Program-made: the position numbers and the translations under genes
Assembly (NCBI RefSeq): GCF_032362555.1
Contig: NC_083513.1
Coordinates: 2,418,001 to 2,482,000, forward strand
Source of the DNA: Amyelois transitella
Lineage: Eukaryota; Arthropoda; Insecta; Lepidoptera; Pyralidae
Direction: 5' to 3'
DNA: 64,000 bases
Notes under the pieces: generated by a model
What the model saw: only the letters and a program-made list of their open reading frames with translations
The model's database searches: none
What the model was told of the DNA's origin: nothing
Part shown: positions 44,446 through 56,320 of the stretch, one piece after another
How the letters are laid out: each line of letters begins with the position of its first letter
Numbering within the stretch: position 1 is the first letter of the stretch

Positions 44446-45795
44446 CTAGTGAAAGAAAAATCGAAAAGTGAATAATGAAGAATATACAAGTGTTAAAAAG
44501 TAATATTTAATTAATTTATCTCGACAAATTTAATGTCAAGCGAAAAAAAATACGAATAATGCAAATACTAATGTTGCTGTTAAATAGTCAACTAGATAGA
44601 TAGATAGATAAAAGCTTTATTCACCATCACAATACATTAGTTGGACACATACATAATTAACAGTAATAAACAATGTGAATGTGCAATGTGCATGAATGTA
44701 CCACAAACAATGATGGACAGTGAAAAGGTCCTGACTCAGCATAATGTCGCAGGTGTAGGCACCGCGACGCTGATGATTCTGCCAGAACCTTAGATGAGCT
44801 CAGCGAAGCCACACGAAGAGGAGATAAATGTACTAGTTATAGGGCGAGTGTCCAGTAAAGTTTGTTAATGGCTCAGCAAAAAAGAAATAAATAAGTGCGA
44901 ATGTAATAAATATTTTCATTTACTGTTGCTTATTACTTAAGTGTTAAAAAAAAGCGCATGCACGTCACTTTAACAATCAAATAGTTCAATAATTAAAGAC
45001 TGTAGCCACACTAGGAAAACATGCGAGTAATGTTTGTGTATATATTTGTATATTTAACTTTGTGATTGGGTCAAACGTTTGCCATTCCAATTGCATTTGA
45101 CATAATAAATTCCTTAAATTTAAGTTTAAATGAAAAGAGTGATTTTAAATTTCGAATAGGAGGGGGGATATTATTCCATATTTTAGTGGCATTATACCTA
45201 AAACTACAACAGAACGCAGCTGTTCTGTGTCGAGGCACGACGAGAGGAGGGACACATGTTCTCAACCCCTCCGATCCTCTCGGATATCTCAATTTTATTT
45301 TGTCATACAAATACATAGGCGACTTCTTGTTGATCACACCAAACATAAGGGTTGCCATGTACAGTTTCTGTCGATCTCGCATTTTTAAGAGATTTGAGGA
45401 GTAAATGAACGGACTAACACTTGTGCGAGGTGGAATTTTAAAGCAATATCGTGCACAGGCATTTTGTACCCGCTGTATTAGTTTCTGCGATTTAGCTAAG
45501 AGACAAGGTCCGTATACAGTAATGCAATAATTAAGCTTAGATAAAACCAGTGCCTCACACAGAGAGATACGTAAATCTACGCATATGAAATCTCTAATAC
45601 GGTATAAGACTTTCAGTCTATAAAAACAACTCTTCACCACCCCCGCCACATAATCCTCAAACCTAAGTCTGCCGTCCATCAGTACTCCCAAATTTCTAGC
45701 CTCTTCTACCATATCAACACTGGATACATTATCGATAATCGTAGTTCGGCGACAGTAGCATATAAAAAAATAAGACGTGTTGAGTTTGTACTAAG
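44446..45795 (-). mobile_element. truncated LINE, minus strand, between duplicate exons
   Basis: A frame on the complement (45071 to about 45792, over 230 codons) reads ARNLGVLMDGRLRFEDYVAG, LSKLNYCITVYGP, VQNACARYCF and RYNATKIWNNIP. This is the thumb and C-terminal region of a non-LTR reverse transcriptase; the catalytic core is missing. The 3' UTR side (toward 44590) ends in a (TAGA)n run at 44591-44609. It is a different family from the LINE at 26.5k. It lies between the two near-identical exons at 44237 and 46337, so the insertion probably came into one of the duplicated units. Confidence 0.78.
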
Positions 45796-46336
45796 TTTAC
45801 TTATAAATAAGAAAAATCAACACAGCATGGTAATAACATCTTCAAGAATTCCTGGTGGTCGACCCCCTTTCTAAGAAATTTGACTTTTTGGCAAAAGACC
45901 CGATATATATACATGACTATATGAACCTATGTACTGGTATATTGACAGGTTGCTAACCAATTGTCTGAAAAATAATACCGAATTTATAATACTTTCCATA
46001 GATTTCTTAAGCCTTTCCCATATTTTTTGAATTTCTTTTAAATAGTTGTGCACAATTAGAACCATCATTGTATTTATATAACGAAAAATACGTGTAAAAA
46101 CCTGACTCACCCAATCCAATTTTTTGCCCCTCAGATTTTTTTTCAGTAAAAAATTGCCTATTTTGAACTTTGATTAATTAAAAACACATCTTTAAACTTA
46201 TATCAAAATCGGTTAAATAGAGACCTTCGCTTTTATTATATTACTAAAAAATATGGATTAGGTCAAATACATTGGTGTTTTATTTTTTCCTTCAATATTC
46301 CAGCGATATATTGGGCTTAGCTCGCGTATTGTCCCT
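45796..46336. other. spacer
   Basis: AT-rich. Bases 45940-46080 resemble worn repeat A next to text also seen at 43780-43900 (aattgtctgaaaaataatacc, tttcttttaaatagttgtgcac). This supports duplication of a unit that included the 44237/46337 exons and flanks. Confidence 0.45.
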
Positions 46337-46545
46337 TTATTCCTTATAACTAGTGGTGTGCTCATCTCTGTAAAACACGATGACATCGAACATCGTGTGG
46401 ACAGAAGCCCGGCATTTATATTTCTCGTGTGTTGAACACCTCCACCTTATTTTATCGCCAGTGATGCCATTTATCCGATACTTATTGCCATTAAGTATTA
46501 AATTTTTTTTGCCATTAAAATTGGTGCGTATCGTTGCTGTTGTAC
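46337..46545 (-). CDS. mod(mdg4): FLYWCH-like 3' exon 27 (no start codon), last His ligand missing
   Basis: On the complement, after CATTTTCTCAG|GT, phase 1; 70 residues without any in-frame start near the beginning. Core: NLILNGNKYRINGITGDKIR, RWRCSTHEKYKC (C-x7-C), FYRDEHTTSYKE-stop. Near-duplicate of the exon at 44237, same HxT ending. The frame is fully open, so selection may still act on it. Confidence 0.87.
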
Positions 46546-47610
46546 CTGAGAAAATGGAGAAGTGAATAATAAAGAATATAAAAGTATTAAAAAGGAATCA
46601 AGAAAAAGATAACTTAATTTATTATCATAATAATATATGTATGTGTCCAGCGAATGATTATACGAATAATGAATCTTATGTCGCCGCTCAAAAGTGAAGT
46701 ATCGAAAGATTATCGATAGACTGACGATAGTCGTAGTTCATCAACACTAGCATGAAAATACACATTGTTCAGCTTGAACATGTACTTTGTAAAGATTACA
46801 TATAAACAAGAAACTTAGAATCAACATAGCCTGATATTAACAAAATACTCTTAATAAAATCTTTTATTTATTCCTATTGGTTGATTAACCTTCCTAACTG
46901 ATACAGTCAATGATCAAAAAAGTAATGCTACGAGTAAGAACGTTTTGCTATCTCAATGGAACTTTACATACAGCATAATATAAAGAGTTACATCTTTGTA
47001 AATCTTTGGCATTCTTACAGTATTATAGTCCTCCTACAGTTAAAAAGACTATAATTAAATAGAGAGATAGAGAGAGAAAGTTTATTACTACCTCATTAAA
47101 ATTAACGAAACAACATTCTTCTACACTAACGTACACACAAATAAGCACCTAAAATTCAAGTTTTAAAGTTATTTTTGTAACACTTACAGATAAGTAATTT
47201 TTAGGATCATATAAATATTAAAAATTACTTAACCATGTATAAAATATTTACATGTCATTTGACTTGCTTGTTGGCACAGTTGTCGGATTTTCGCCTCTTA
47301 ACCAAAATGGTCCCAGGTTCGAACTCGGTCAGGTCATGATAGAAAAATGACTTTTTCCATTTGGCCTGGGTCTTGAATGTCTATCTATATAAGTATTTTT
47401 ATAAAATATAGTATCGTTGAGTTAGTATCTTGCAGCATTATAGCTCAGTCCGACCAAAACCAAATTGTTAACGTATGAAATAACGTGAATGCTCTGCAGG
47501 AAAGATATCAAGAGCGAATTCCTACATTGATACAACACTGATGACTCCATTCATAAAGAAATCCATCTTTACTCGACGCAAGTGTCCTGCATCCAAATTT
47601 CCCGCCAATC
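46546..47610. other. spacer with SINE
   Basis: Bases 47050-47130 (agagagatagagagagaaag tract then tttattactac) look like another LINE 3' end. Bases 47275-47440 are a tRNA-derived SINE (ggttcgaactcggtcaggtc, gtatcgttgagttagtatct). No coding frame. Confidence 0.5.
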
Positions 47611-47924
47611 TTAATAAAAGTAATCTATATTTTTCCATTTATTTTTCTGGTAGAACCTTCTCGAATATTCCCTCTGTTTGTCTCTAGCTATTTTCTGTTC
47701 TTCAGGGCTCATTTCACTTAAAGCCTTAACTTTTCCTAATTCTTTGTTCTTCTGATATCTGAGTCTGTCTTTTTCAAGAAGTTGAGCATAAAGTAGTGGG
47801 TCACTTCTTATACGTTTTAGTCTGCGGCGCTCTGCATCTCTTTTTTTCCTTAGTCTCTCTGATTCTGCTTTCTTTTCTTTACTAAGTATAACGGGAACAC
47901 ACACTAATAATGTGAGTATTATTA
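47611..47924 (-). CDS. basic AER-motif domain exon, function unknown
   Basis: On the complement, a phase-1 exon follows GTACTTACAG|TA (a second in-phase acceptor, ATTATTAG|TG, lies 18 bases further in); about 105 residues. After a hydrophobic lead (IILTLLVCVPVIL) comes a strongly basic, probably helical stretch: KKRDAERRRLKRIRSDPLLY, LLEKDRLRYQKNKE, KALSEMSPEEQKIARDKQRE, YSRRFYQKNKWKN. The motif order is that of uncharacterised arthropod proteins often linked to mobile elements; a frameshifted relative lies at 1827-2046. There are no zinc ligands, so as an array exon it would add a quite different, perhaps nucleic-acid-binding tail. If the inner acceptor is used the hydrophobic lead is shorter. 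Confidence 0.6.
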
Positions 47925-48191
47925 CTGTAAGTACATTATGCTCTTGCCACTTTATGTTTATCTGTATAAAATCTGTATTAAAAAAACAGTTAAATGTTTA
48001 ACACACAGTTTTATTTATTCGCAAATATGTATATAAAACATTTTCCTGTTTTCTTTTTAAATAACAGATTTCTATTTTTATTCAAATTGTCCTTATTAAA
48101 ATTATCATGTAACTCGTGTAGTATATCATTAACTCACCTTACCAACCAAACTACTAAATAGATCAGGTTTCGCTTCTGTGAACTATATTCC
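47925..48191. other. short spacer
   Basis: AT-rich; nothing noticed beyond the 3' flank of the next exon. Confidence 0.4.
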
Positions 48192-48433
48192 TCACAGTCT
48201 TATGATAACATCATCATGTATAATAAAATTAGCTCTTTGGTGATTATGCGTCGTGTTGTTCCTCACGACAGCTCTGTGTTGGCGAGGCTCGTTCGTCGTG
48301 GAGAATCTTGCTCTGCATGTATGGCACTTGGTACATTGCCAACTGATCAAGGACTTGCTTTTCTTGTCCACGTGGAACGTATAACCGTCAAAAACCGCTA
48401 TCTCGTTACCGAACTTGTTCCGGGCGTAAGTGA
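48192..48433 (-). CDS. mod(mdg4): FLYWCH alternative 3' exon 28 (no start codon)
   Basis: On the complement, after TTTTCGTTCTCAG|TC, phase 1; 81 residues. Core: IAVFDGYTFHVDKKSKSLIS, SWQCTKCHTC (C-x5-C), TTHNHQRANF. The tail is IHDDVIIRL. An extra Cys sits inside the loop (CTKCHTC). Start (TYARNKFGNEIAV) and tail place it with the five exons that follow up to 55.7k, all with a short Cys-Cys loop. Confidence 0.87.
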
Positions 48434-49702
48434 CTGAGAACGAAAAGAAAAAATAAATAAATTTCGATTTAATAATTTGTGTTAAAATTATTCATTTCAA
48501 AAAATTTACGTATATTTTGAATCTATTGTCGAAATGAAAAAAAAAATAGAGGTGTGTGTAAGATGTTTGTATTATTCAATATATTATCACTATCACTACA
48601 TAGTATAAAACAAAGTCGCCCATTTTGTCTGTAGTCCCTTCGTATGCATAAAACTTTAAAACTACGCAACGGATTTTGATGCGGTTTTCACTAATAGAAA
48701 GAGTATTTTCTCCGACAGGTTTTTATATATAATTGAAATACATTAAAACTATATTAGCTGAGTTATAGCGATTTATGTCCAAGAAGTCAGAAAAAAAATC
48801 TAATTGAAGATTGCATTTGTGCGTGCGCCGCTTATACCGTTTACCAAGTAAGAACAATGTATAGCAAAAACATTGGTCTTTATTAGTTCTACAAAAAAGT
48901 CCGCGATGACATATATCCAGCTTTTTTATTTAAGTCACAAAAACTACTTTTCTGTATTAAAAAAACATTTAATTCGTTGGGTGATGTTTAACTGGTGATA
49001 TAACCAATAATACATATATCCTTATCAAAATAAGTAAGTTCATCATCACGAGCATTTAATTTAGATTTTTTTTGCAGTTTACAGTGTGTTATTTAGACAT
49101 ATAGTTTAGGAGATATCACGATATTAGTATTGCGGCACGGTACGGGCCGGCCGCGGCGGCGGGGGCAGCGTCCCTATAAAAACGGTACATAAAAAATAAA
49201 TAATATTAAAAAGTAGGTACTACGACTTTGATCTATGCATATAAGACAAAAAAAAAATCTGTACATTACTTAAATATTTTTTCCAAAAACTGATAGGGGG
49301 GACGATCAAAGAAGAGTCACAGAAACCAAAAAACATTTTAATATTTTAAACGCGGTTAAGGGAAAGAGAAGTTATTGTGAATTGAAAATTAGTATCCAAT
49401 ATGTGTTGGTGCGTTGACTGTATTTGTCGAAGTAGCGGGATACACGCAAACGAAGTTGCGCGGGTCAGCTAGTTACTTATATTTATTATAAAGTCTCATT
49501 ATATAACCTTATTTTTTACTACTACGATAAAAAAAATAAATAAACAGAACTAAAATAAATTCATTAGGAGTTATTTTGTTTTTATTAATTTTACATTTAT
49601 TTAACTTTCTTAAATATATATTGAAATGAATTTTGTCGTCGAACAAAAATCGTACGAGCACGGGGAATTTCAAAAGGCGGGTCCGATTCACCTTTGCTTT
49701 GA
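48434..49702. other. spacer with dispersed repeat and GC-rich patch
   Basis: Bases 48580-48790 (gtcccttcgtatgcataaaactttaaaactacgca, gcggttttcactaatag) look like a common LINE-type repeat. Its likely other end lies at about 49420-49475 (cgcgggtcagctagt). Bases 49130-49170 are a GC-rich patch (gggccggccgcggcggcggg). No zinc-finger frame. Confidence 0.45.
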
Positions 49703-49944
49703 TTAATATTTAATAATTGATCCGTCGCGTATTGTAAAGTTTGGTGGTTTATGGCAGTGCATCAAGGAGCTCCTAACAATAATTCTGCTTTGAACAGTTG
49801 TATTAGAGGTGGTGAATTTCGCGTTACACTTTCGTCCCATGGTGCATGTCCATCCTAATGTTGATTTTGTTATATTTTTGATGTTAAAAGTATAGCCATT
49901 TAAAATCGCTACCTCTGCTCCGAGCCTGGTTACAACGTAAGTAA
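49703..49944 (-). CDS. mod(mdg4): FLYWCH alternative 3' exon 29
   Basis: On the complement, after ATTATTTCAG|TT, phase 1; 81 residues. Core: VAILNGYTFNIKNITKSTLG, GWTCTMGRKC (C-x5-C), MHCHKPPNF. The tail is IRDGSIIKY. Member of the short-loop subgroup (start TYVVTRLGAEVAIL). Confidence 0.89.
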
Positions 49945-50084
49945 CTGAAATAATTATATAAATTAGATGAACACCGCATAACAATGGAATCTTATTTTAA
50001 CTGACTCTTATTAATTGCTTTTGCATATGAATGAAGATATTAAAAAATATACATGAATAATAATAAATATGTATATACAGTACA
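49945..50084. other. AT-rich spacer
   Basis: No coding signal. Confidence 0.4.
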
Positions 50085-50265
50085 AATTACACAGATTGAG
50101 TTAACCTCGAAGTAAGTTCGAAACTTGTGTTACGAAATACTAACTCAACGATACTATATTTTAGAAAAATACTTATATAGATTAACATCCAAGACCCAGG
50201 CCAGTCCGAGAAAGTTCGTTTCTCATCATGCCCTGGCCGGGATTCGAACCCGGGACCTCCGGTGA
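50085..50265 (-). mobile_element. tRNA-derived SINE, minus orientation
   Basis: Ends in ccgggattcgaacccgggac (complement of a Pol III B-box). It includes actcaacgatactatatttta-aaaaatacttat, shared with the copies at 6.1k, 36.2k and 47.4k. No tRNA cloverleaf is complete. Confidence 0.75.
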
Positions 50266-51610
50266 CACAGACAAGCTCACATGAGTCTAGACTCTATTTG
50301 TGTCCAGCCTGTAATGATAAGTACTTAATAAGATTGGAGCCAAAAGCTACATAAAGGTTATTGTACAATCGGCTGATTGCCAAAAAACACAAAAGGTTTC
50401 AACTGAAATAAATAAAACTTCAATTTAAAACGACCGTGAATGTATGGGTTTAAAAAGTTAGAACAAACAGACATCTTTTTTTTTTTTTGAAATTACTCGT
50501 TCTTGCCTGAAGGGCTTAACAACTTAACCGGACTTTTAGTGGCGGGGCCTGAAGGGCCTCCTGCCGACGCAGTGGCTGCTCAAAGGGTTCCCAAAGTGGG
50601 ACGAACCTCGGCTTTGACGCCACCCGTGTAGGTTGAACCTAGTGTTCAACTGCCATAAGGGCCGACTAAGTGGCGGATCCACCGGGTGCCGCCGCGGGGC
50701 GGTACCTAGTGAACCGGCCACTAGGCGTTCGCCGGCGAACGCGGTGTATGAACGCGAGAAACAGACATCACTTATCAAAAACAAAAACACTATATACATG
50801 ACAAGAGACAAACCATAGCGCGTAATGATAGAAAATTCAAACAGTATATTAAAGTTGAGCTTTGTAGGAAAGCCTATTACAGCACGGATGATTATATTAA
50901 TGATAAACATGTGTGGCCCGAGCTGGACATAATGGCCTCTTAAATGTTTGTGTATTTTTGACATGATCTGGACATAATTTGTACAGTATGTACATATTTT
51001 ATTTTATATTTATTTTATTTGACGAAATATTCGTATTGACATAATCAGTTCTACATTCATACATGTTTTTTAATGTAGACAATGTGCATTCGTCCACGAT
51101 TTAGATTTAAGAGATCTATATTTGTAAATTGACGTCCTATGAAAATGCTGCAGTGTAGTTTGTTCCGCCGCTTCTTCTACACATGCGCTTTGGAAGCGGT
51201 AGTAGTTATTAATTAGATTTAAGTTATGTGACGTCAATAAGTGATACCTTGTATCCAATTTTGAAAATAAATCTATTCTATTCTATTCTATTCTAATAAT
51301 AAAGCACACCGCCATCTATTAGAACAAAAACAAAAATAAAGTTTCATACGATTGAACAGTTATTAATAATATTTGAAAAAGGAAATTGTTTATAAATAAA
51401 CTATGTTATTATTATAATTATTTGGAAACCGGGAATTAACGCGAACCGTTTAACCGTTTTTTCCTGACATTTCGACCGGCTTGTGTCGACAGTGGTCCTG
51501 CGTTAATTCTCAGTTGTATTCAAACATTATTAATCTTGTAACGCGAAATTTATTAATTTGTCTTATTATTATAATAATGCATTTTTAACATATTGTTTTT
51601 CTTAACTGAA
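50266..51610. other. spacer with GC-rich repeat
   Basis: Bases 50490-50760 are GC-rich (cctgaagggcctcctgccgacg, gatccaccgggtgccgccgcgg) and look like the start of a mobile element, without an identifiable domain. A (TATTC)n stretch lies at 51270-51293. Bases 51440-51520 hold a further repeat-like block (ttcgaccggcttgtgtcgacag). Confidence 0.45.
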
Positions 51611-51849
51611 CTATATTAATTGATAATATATTCCATTCTGAATAACGAATTTTGGTGCGGGATGTGTATGTTTCGTGTTTCCTTTGATTATTTTAGGTTT
51701 ATCAGAATGGTCAGTAATGAGCCGCGCCTTGCATTTCTTTTTCCTGTTGCATTGCCATCCATAAGTGTGGTGATTTCGATTATCACAGATATAAGTATAT
51801 CCATCTAACAATATGTACTTTTTTCCTGAAGCAGTCTTGACGATTTGCG
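51611..51849 (-). CDS. mod(mdg4): FLYWCH alternative 3' exon 30
   Basis: On the complement, after TTGATTCTTACAG|CG, phase 1; 80 residues. Core: ILLDGYTYICDNRNHHTYGW, WQCNRKKKC (C-x5-C), KHTHPAPKF. The tail is IQNGIYYQLI. Short-loop subgroup; note the extra Cys in YICD, shared with the exons at 53294, 54231 and 55467. Confidence 0.9.
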
Positions 51850-53293
51850 CTGTAAGAATCAATACATAGTACTATAAATAAAATGATCGTTTTTTTGTGC
51901 AATTATATAACATGGGTACTGGAATGTGTTCCCCTCTGCTTTTTCTAAGGCTGACGAGTTACAGCTATCCTACCCGTATAGGAACCGTCCATTCATTAGG
52001 ACCGTCTGAAGCAAAACACTATTATTGAGTAACTTTCATTGCGCCTTGGAAATAAGCTGCCAATAAAAAAGCATATCTATATTAAAAAGAAGGTGTGTCT
52101 CTATTTAAATAAAATAAAAGTTATCTTAACACATTTATGCGTTATAATTTTAACCTAAATATACCTTTTTTTTTAACTATATCCCGAATATCCCCGTGAT
52201 GTGTGTAGTGAAATACATGTGTGAAACAAAGGCAACCTAGTTGCGTTTGTTACAAAAATTATATATACAAAAAAAACTATGCCTGTATCACTAAAGTACC
52301 TTAAACGTAACTTAAAGAAAAACATCAATACCAACTTCAAAAAACACTAAACAGCAAAATTTTTTAAATAAAATTAACAATACCTCGTACCTAGGCTATT
52401 AGTGGTTTTGTACCTTACTTCACCTAAATCAATTATAACGCATCCTAAATGCTTTTTATGTGCGCTGCTTTTTTGATTATGAATTTCCCTTCATATTTTG
52501 GTTGACTGGAAGAAATCCCAATTGGGATAAGACCGCCATTGTACATATTCTTCTAAATTCAATGACTATTTTGTAATTAGTTATATTTTTACGTGCAATA
52601 AATAGTTTACAAAGAAACAAACAAACAATTTCTGGACCCGATGTCCGCCAATGCAATCATAATATCACATAAATATGAGTCAATTCTTGGTAGATTGCAT
52701 TGGCGGTAAAAATACCAAAACAGTATTTCTTACTATAAATAGTATTTTTTGGTGTTGGAAATGATACGGCTATTGTGTATATTCCAATGTTTTATTTATT
52801 TCGGAATAACTTATATTTAATTATAAATTAATTTGTATATACTCAGTTCTTTATCAAAGTGTAGGTGCGATGGTCCTACTTACATTTTTCGAGAATTCCC
52901 AAGGCTTGAATAATTCAGAATCATGTAGTCAAAAAATAAAAGGATGATAGAGTGAATATAAAATACATAATGAATACTTATAAAAAGAATTATTGAAATC
53001 GGATTAGAAATACTAATAATAATATACCGCAACAAATATACAAAAGTACAGTAGAATTGAGAGTTTTGAGAATTGGTCGCGATCATCCTTTTTTGAAATC
53101 GGTGAATCAAAGCAATGTACAGGTAAAGATAGTGTCTCCCGTACAACCTCTATAACTTAGCTTAAATAATAGCCATTATACTTGTTAAAAACCTAGTTCT
53201 TGACATTAAAAGTAGGTATAATCTAGTATAATATAAAACGTTTAGACAATTATAAACATAAATTCAACTGGTATTATCCAAGGTGGCTTCAAT
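51850..53293. other. long spacer
   Basis: Bases 52500-52550 look like a LINE 3' end (actggaagaaatcccaattggg). Bases 52648-52707 carry an inverted pair ccgccaatgcaatc / gattgcattggcgg around a ~30-bp loop, perhaps a small MITE. No zinc-finger frame. Confidence 0.45.
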
Positions 53294-53535
53294 TCAATTT
53301 CGGAATCTGAATATCATTCCTTTTATGACAGAGAAAGATGGCGGCGGATGAGTGTGTACTGTGTAGCTGCGCAGGATTTCTTTCCGTTCACAGCTGGTGG
53401 TGATGAAGCTGGCTTTGCAGGTCGTCCTCCTGGTGCACTGCCATCTGATGGTCTTCTGTTGACGAGAGTCACAGTTGAAAGTAAAACCGTCCAGTATTGC
53501 CACAGTTTTGCCAGCGCTGTTCAAAGCGAAATTCA
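53294..53535 (-). CDS. mod(mdg4): FLYWCH alternative 3' exon 31
   Basis: On the complement, after TTCTTTTTCAG|TG, phase 1; 81 residues. Core: VAILDGFTFNCDSRQQKTIR, RWQCTRRTTC (C-x5-C), VHTHPPPSF. The tail is VIKGMIFRFRN. Short-loop subgroup. Confidence 0.91.
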
Positions 53536-54230
53536 CTGAAAAAGAATAGTTGGTTGTTAAATAAACCGATACGCACACATAAATAGTAGAATGCAAAAAC
53601 ATTATTGTTGTAGCGGCCGTTCAGCCTACATGGACAAACACTCTTTGACTTGACAATTTAGATGACCAAAACCGACTGACAGACTTATATATATATATAT
53701 TATTTAAGATGAGACGACGACAAGACGCATCTTGAACAGCCGAAATTGTTTTTATTTAGACTAGACCTAAAAGACCCTCGGCCCGTTCAATTGTATAAAA
53801 AAAAATATTTCAAATTATTGTTACTATAAATTATATTTAATACTCTTGGCTAGTTAGTGGCATTAGCTGTAAATTGTGTGACATTTAATTAACCTATAAA
53901 TAATATAATAAAATTGTCGATAAGCGGACCCCAAAACATAGGTATTTCTGACAAGCTATAAATATACCTTATTATATATAAATGTACATCAAGGAAAATA
54001 AGAATAAAACTTAAAATAAAGAGAAATTCAGTACAGGGGCACTATTTATTTCTAGAGAAATTTCTTCCAGTAGGCACATGTCAGTTACAGACCTTAGTGG
54101 TTGTAAGGCTCGTTTGCGTACTCACCTCTTTAGAGCCCGAGGAGCCCGATTGACCAATTAATTATACGTTAAAAAAACCAGGCGTAATAACGCTGCAGTT
54201 AAATTATGACTTAGTTTATTAGTAAATTGT
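53536..54230. other. spacer
   Basis: A (TA)n run lies at about 53689-53702. Bases 54060-54150 carry text seen also near 38.8k (gcgtactcacctctttaga). No coding signal. Confidence 0.45.
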
Positions 54231-54460
54231 TTACAACTTCACGTAGAAACCATTGTGAACGGTGAATTTAGGCGGAGGATGTCTGTGGTCTCTGCAGAAG
54301 GCTCTCAAGAACTGTTGCTGCTTAGTAGTGGAGAATCTGGCCTTGCAGGAACTCGCACTACACAGCCAAATGTTCGTGGTCTTACTACGGCCGTCACAAT
54401 AGTAAGTAAAGCCGTCCATAATTGCTATCACTTTACCGTTGCTCTTGCGAAGTAACGTCA
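54231..54460 (-). CDS. mod(mdg4): FLYWCH alternative 3' exon 32
   Basis: On the complement, after ATGTGTTTTTAG|TG, phase 1; 77 residues. Core: IAIMDGFTYYCDGRSKTTNI, WLCSASSC (C-x4-C, the shortest loop seen), DHRHPPPKF. The tail is VHNGFYVKL. Nearest to the exon at 55467. Confidence 0.9.
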
Positions 54461-55466
54461 CTAAAAACACATTTAATACATTAATTTATGCGCGAAAAAT
54501 GTAGGGTTCTTCCTAAAATATATTTTTGGCTCACCACTAAAGTATGACGGAATAATGTGCTTCAATTAGATTATGCTTTGAGAATAAAGTACTCATAAAA
54601 TTGGTACTAAGTGGAGACCTTTCTTTGTGGTTTAAAATCTCTTTCTCAGAAACATGCGTTGACAAATAATCTTTTAAAACTTACTTATTGTAAATAAAAA
54701 ATAATTTATTCCTTTTTGATTAACATCATCTTAATCATTATCATAAAATAGTAATTAAGGCATTAAAATCTTGCAATACAGCGTTAATATTGAAATGAAT
54801 ATCGGTAATGGTCATGTAGTTTCGTCGATTCATATTTTAACAATTTTAAGGGTGATTTTTTACTTTTTATTTAATTTATTTTGATAAACATTGTTACAAT
54901 CACCTAAAAAAGAAAAAATCAGAAATCTCTTGGGCGACAGTACGTTAACCATTTACCAGAACCCAACTTTCTGAAGTTACAGAACGCCATATTCAGTTGT
55001 CACGTAATAAAAAAAATTTTTTGGCGTTCGTCACCCAGATGAGATGAGACAAACGACAAAAAGAAATTGATTAATAAATAATCAACTCTATGATATAACA
55101 AGTCAAGGAGATATTTGAATTGACGGACAAAATTAAGAGCAGATACAAGGATAGAGAGAAAAAGAAGACAAAGTTTACTTAGCAAATTAGGTATGTCAAT
55201 TGGATTCCCGTGGAACTCCTACGCATAAGGCTTATTTTGTTTAACCACAAGAATAAAGAAAATGAATGATACTTAACATGCCTTATCGAAGTACGTGAAT
55301 AGATCATCTGAGACCAAATAATACTAAATCCATTTTTTACTTAGACGATAATAATATTAAAAATCATTACACATCTGTCTAAAAGTGACTTAACATTGTT
55401 ATTTCTGTTTAAATTAAAATAATTCAAAATTTTGACAATATTCGGAAGATAGATAATAAAAAGATG
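54461..55466. other. AT-rich spacer
   Basis: No repeat or coding signal that I can support. Confidence 0.4.
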
Positions 55467-55693
55467 TTAAATCTTAAAGAAAACGCCATTACGAATGACA
55501 AAATCAGGTCGAGGATGGTTGTGGTCACAGCTGACTCTTACAAGTACTTGGTCCTTCGTGGTGGTCAGGCGCGCCCTGCAGGAGCCATTGCTGCATTTCC
55601 ACCCATTGGTGCGTTTGCAATAATCGTTACAGTAGAAAGTGTAGCCTTTAAAAATAGCAATCTCTTTGCCGTTCACTTTCCGTACGAACGTAA
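55467..55693 (-). CDS. mod(mdg4): FLYWCH alternative 3' exon 33
   Basis: On the complement, after CTTTTTTTTTCAG|TT, phase 1; 76 residues. Core: IAIFKGYTFYCNDYCKRTNG, GWKCSNGSC (C-x4-C), DHNHPRPDF. The tail is IRNGVFFKI. Two extra Cys lie in the lead-in (YCNDYC). Sister of the exon at 54231. Confidence 0.9.
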
Positions 55694-56320
55694 CTGAAAA
55701 AAAAAGCAAAGTCCTAATGAACTGCGTTTACGAGGAAGACAGATAAGGATATGACATTTAAATCATCCAGGTGGTGGTAGACACCGAAACCTCACCGCTT
55801 TGGAGAGGAGCAATGGATACAATGATAGGGGATGAAATACAGAAATACATGAAGAAAATACAACCCAAATTCTCAAATATTTTAATATAATGTGCATGTG
55901 GTATTTATCAGTAAATGGTTGTGCAATTAGTTTTTACGGTGATGATTTTTGTTCATTGTTGTAACAACTGGTGGCAAATCAAATAAATATAAATGAAAGA
56001 TAAGGCATGTTTAAATACATTTGGTCTACATCATGCCCCGTCTAATTTCAAGAAGTACAAAGTCACAAGTACTAGCTAGTTTATTAATGGAGTAATTATT
56101 AATGTTAAAACCACAGAACTAGTTTATTTCCGTTTTTGTGAGAATTTCGGGAAATCCTCTCTTTGTGAACCCTGAGACTAAGGAATTAAGGCGACATCTC
56201 ATTGTACACTACAGACAAGGCAGATTTCAAATCCATAGTTCCACCGAATTGGGATTTACTTGCGTTGTCTCTTAGTCAGTTTATCACTCAGTGACAAAAA
56301 CGCAACACCACGTATAAATG
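55694..56320. other. spacer left of the triplicated unit
   Basis: Mostly AT-rich, no domain found. The repeated unit begins at 56321 (cgctaacctgattccc). Confidence 0.4.

Noticed and set aside
50225..50262. tRNA-like B-box (also near 6.2k, 11.6k, 36.0k, 47.3k)
   Set aside because: No complete cloverleaf; repeated body and flanks show these are SINE copies.
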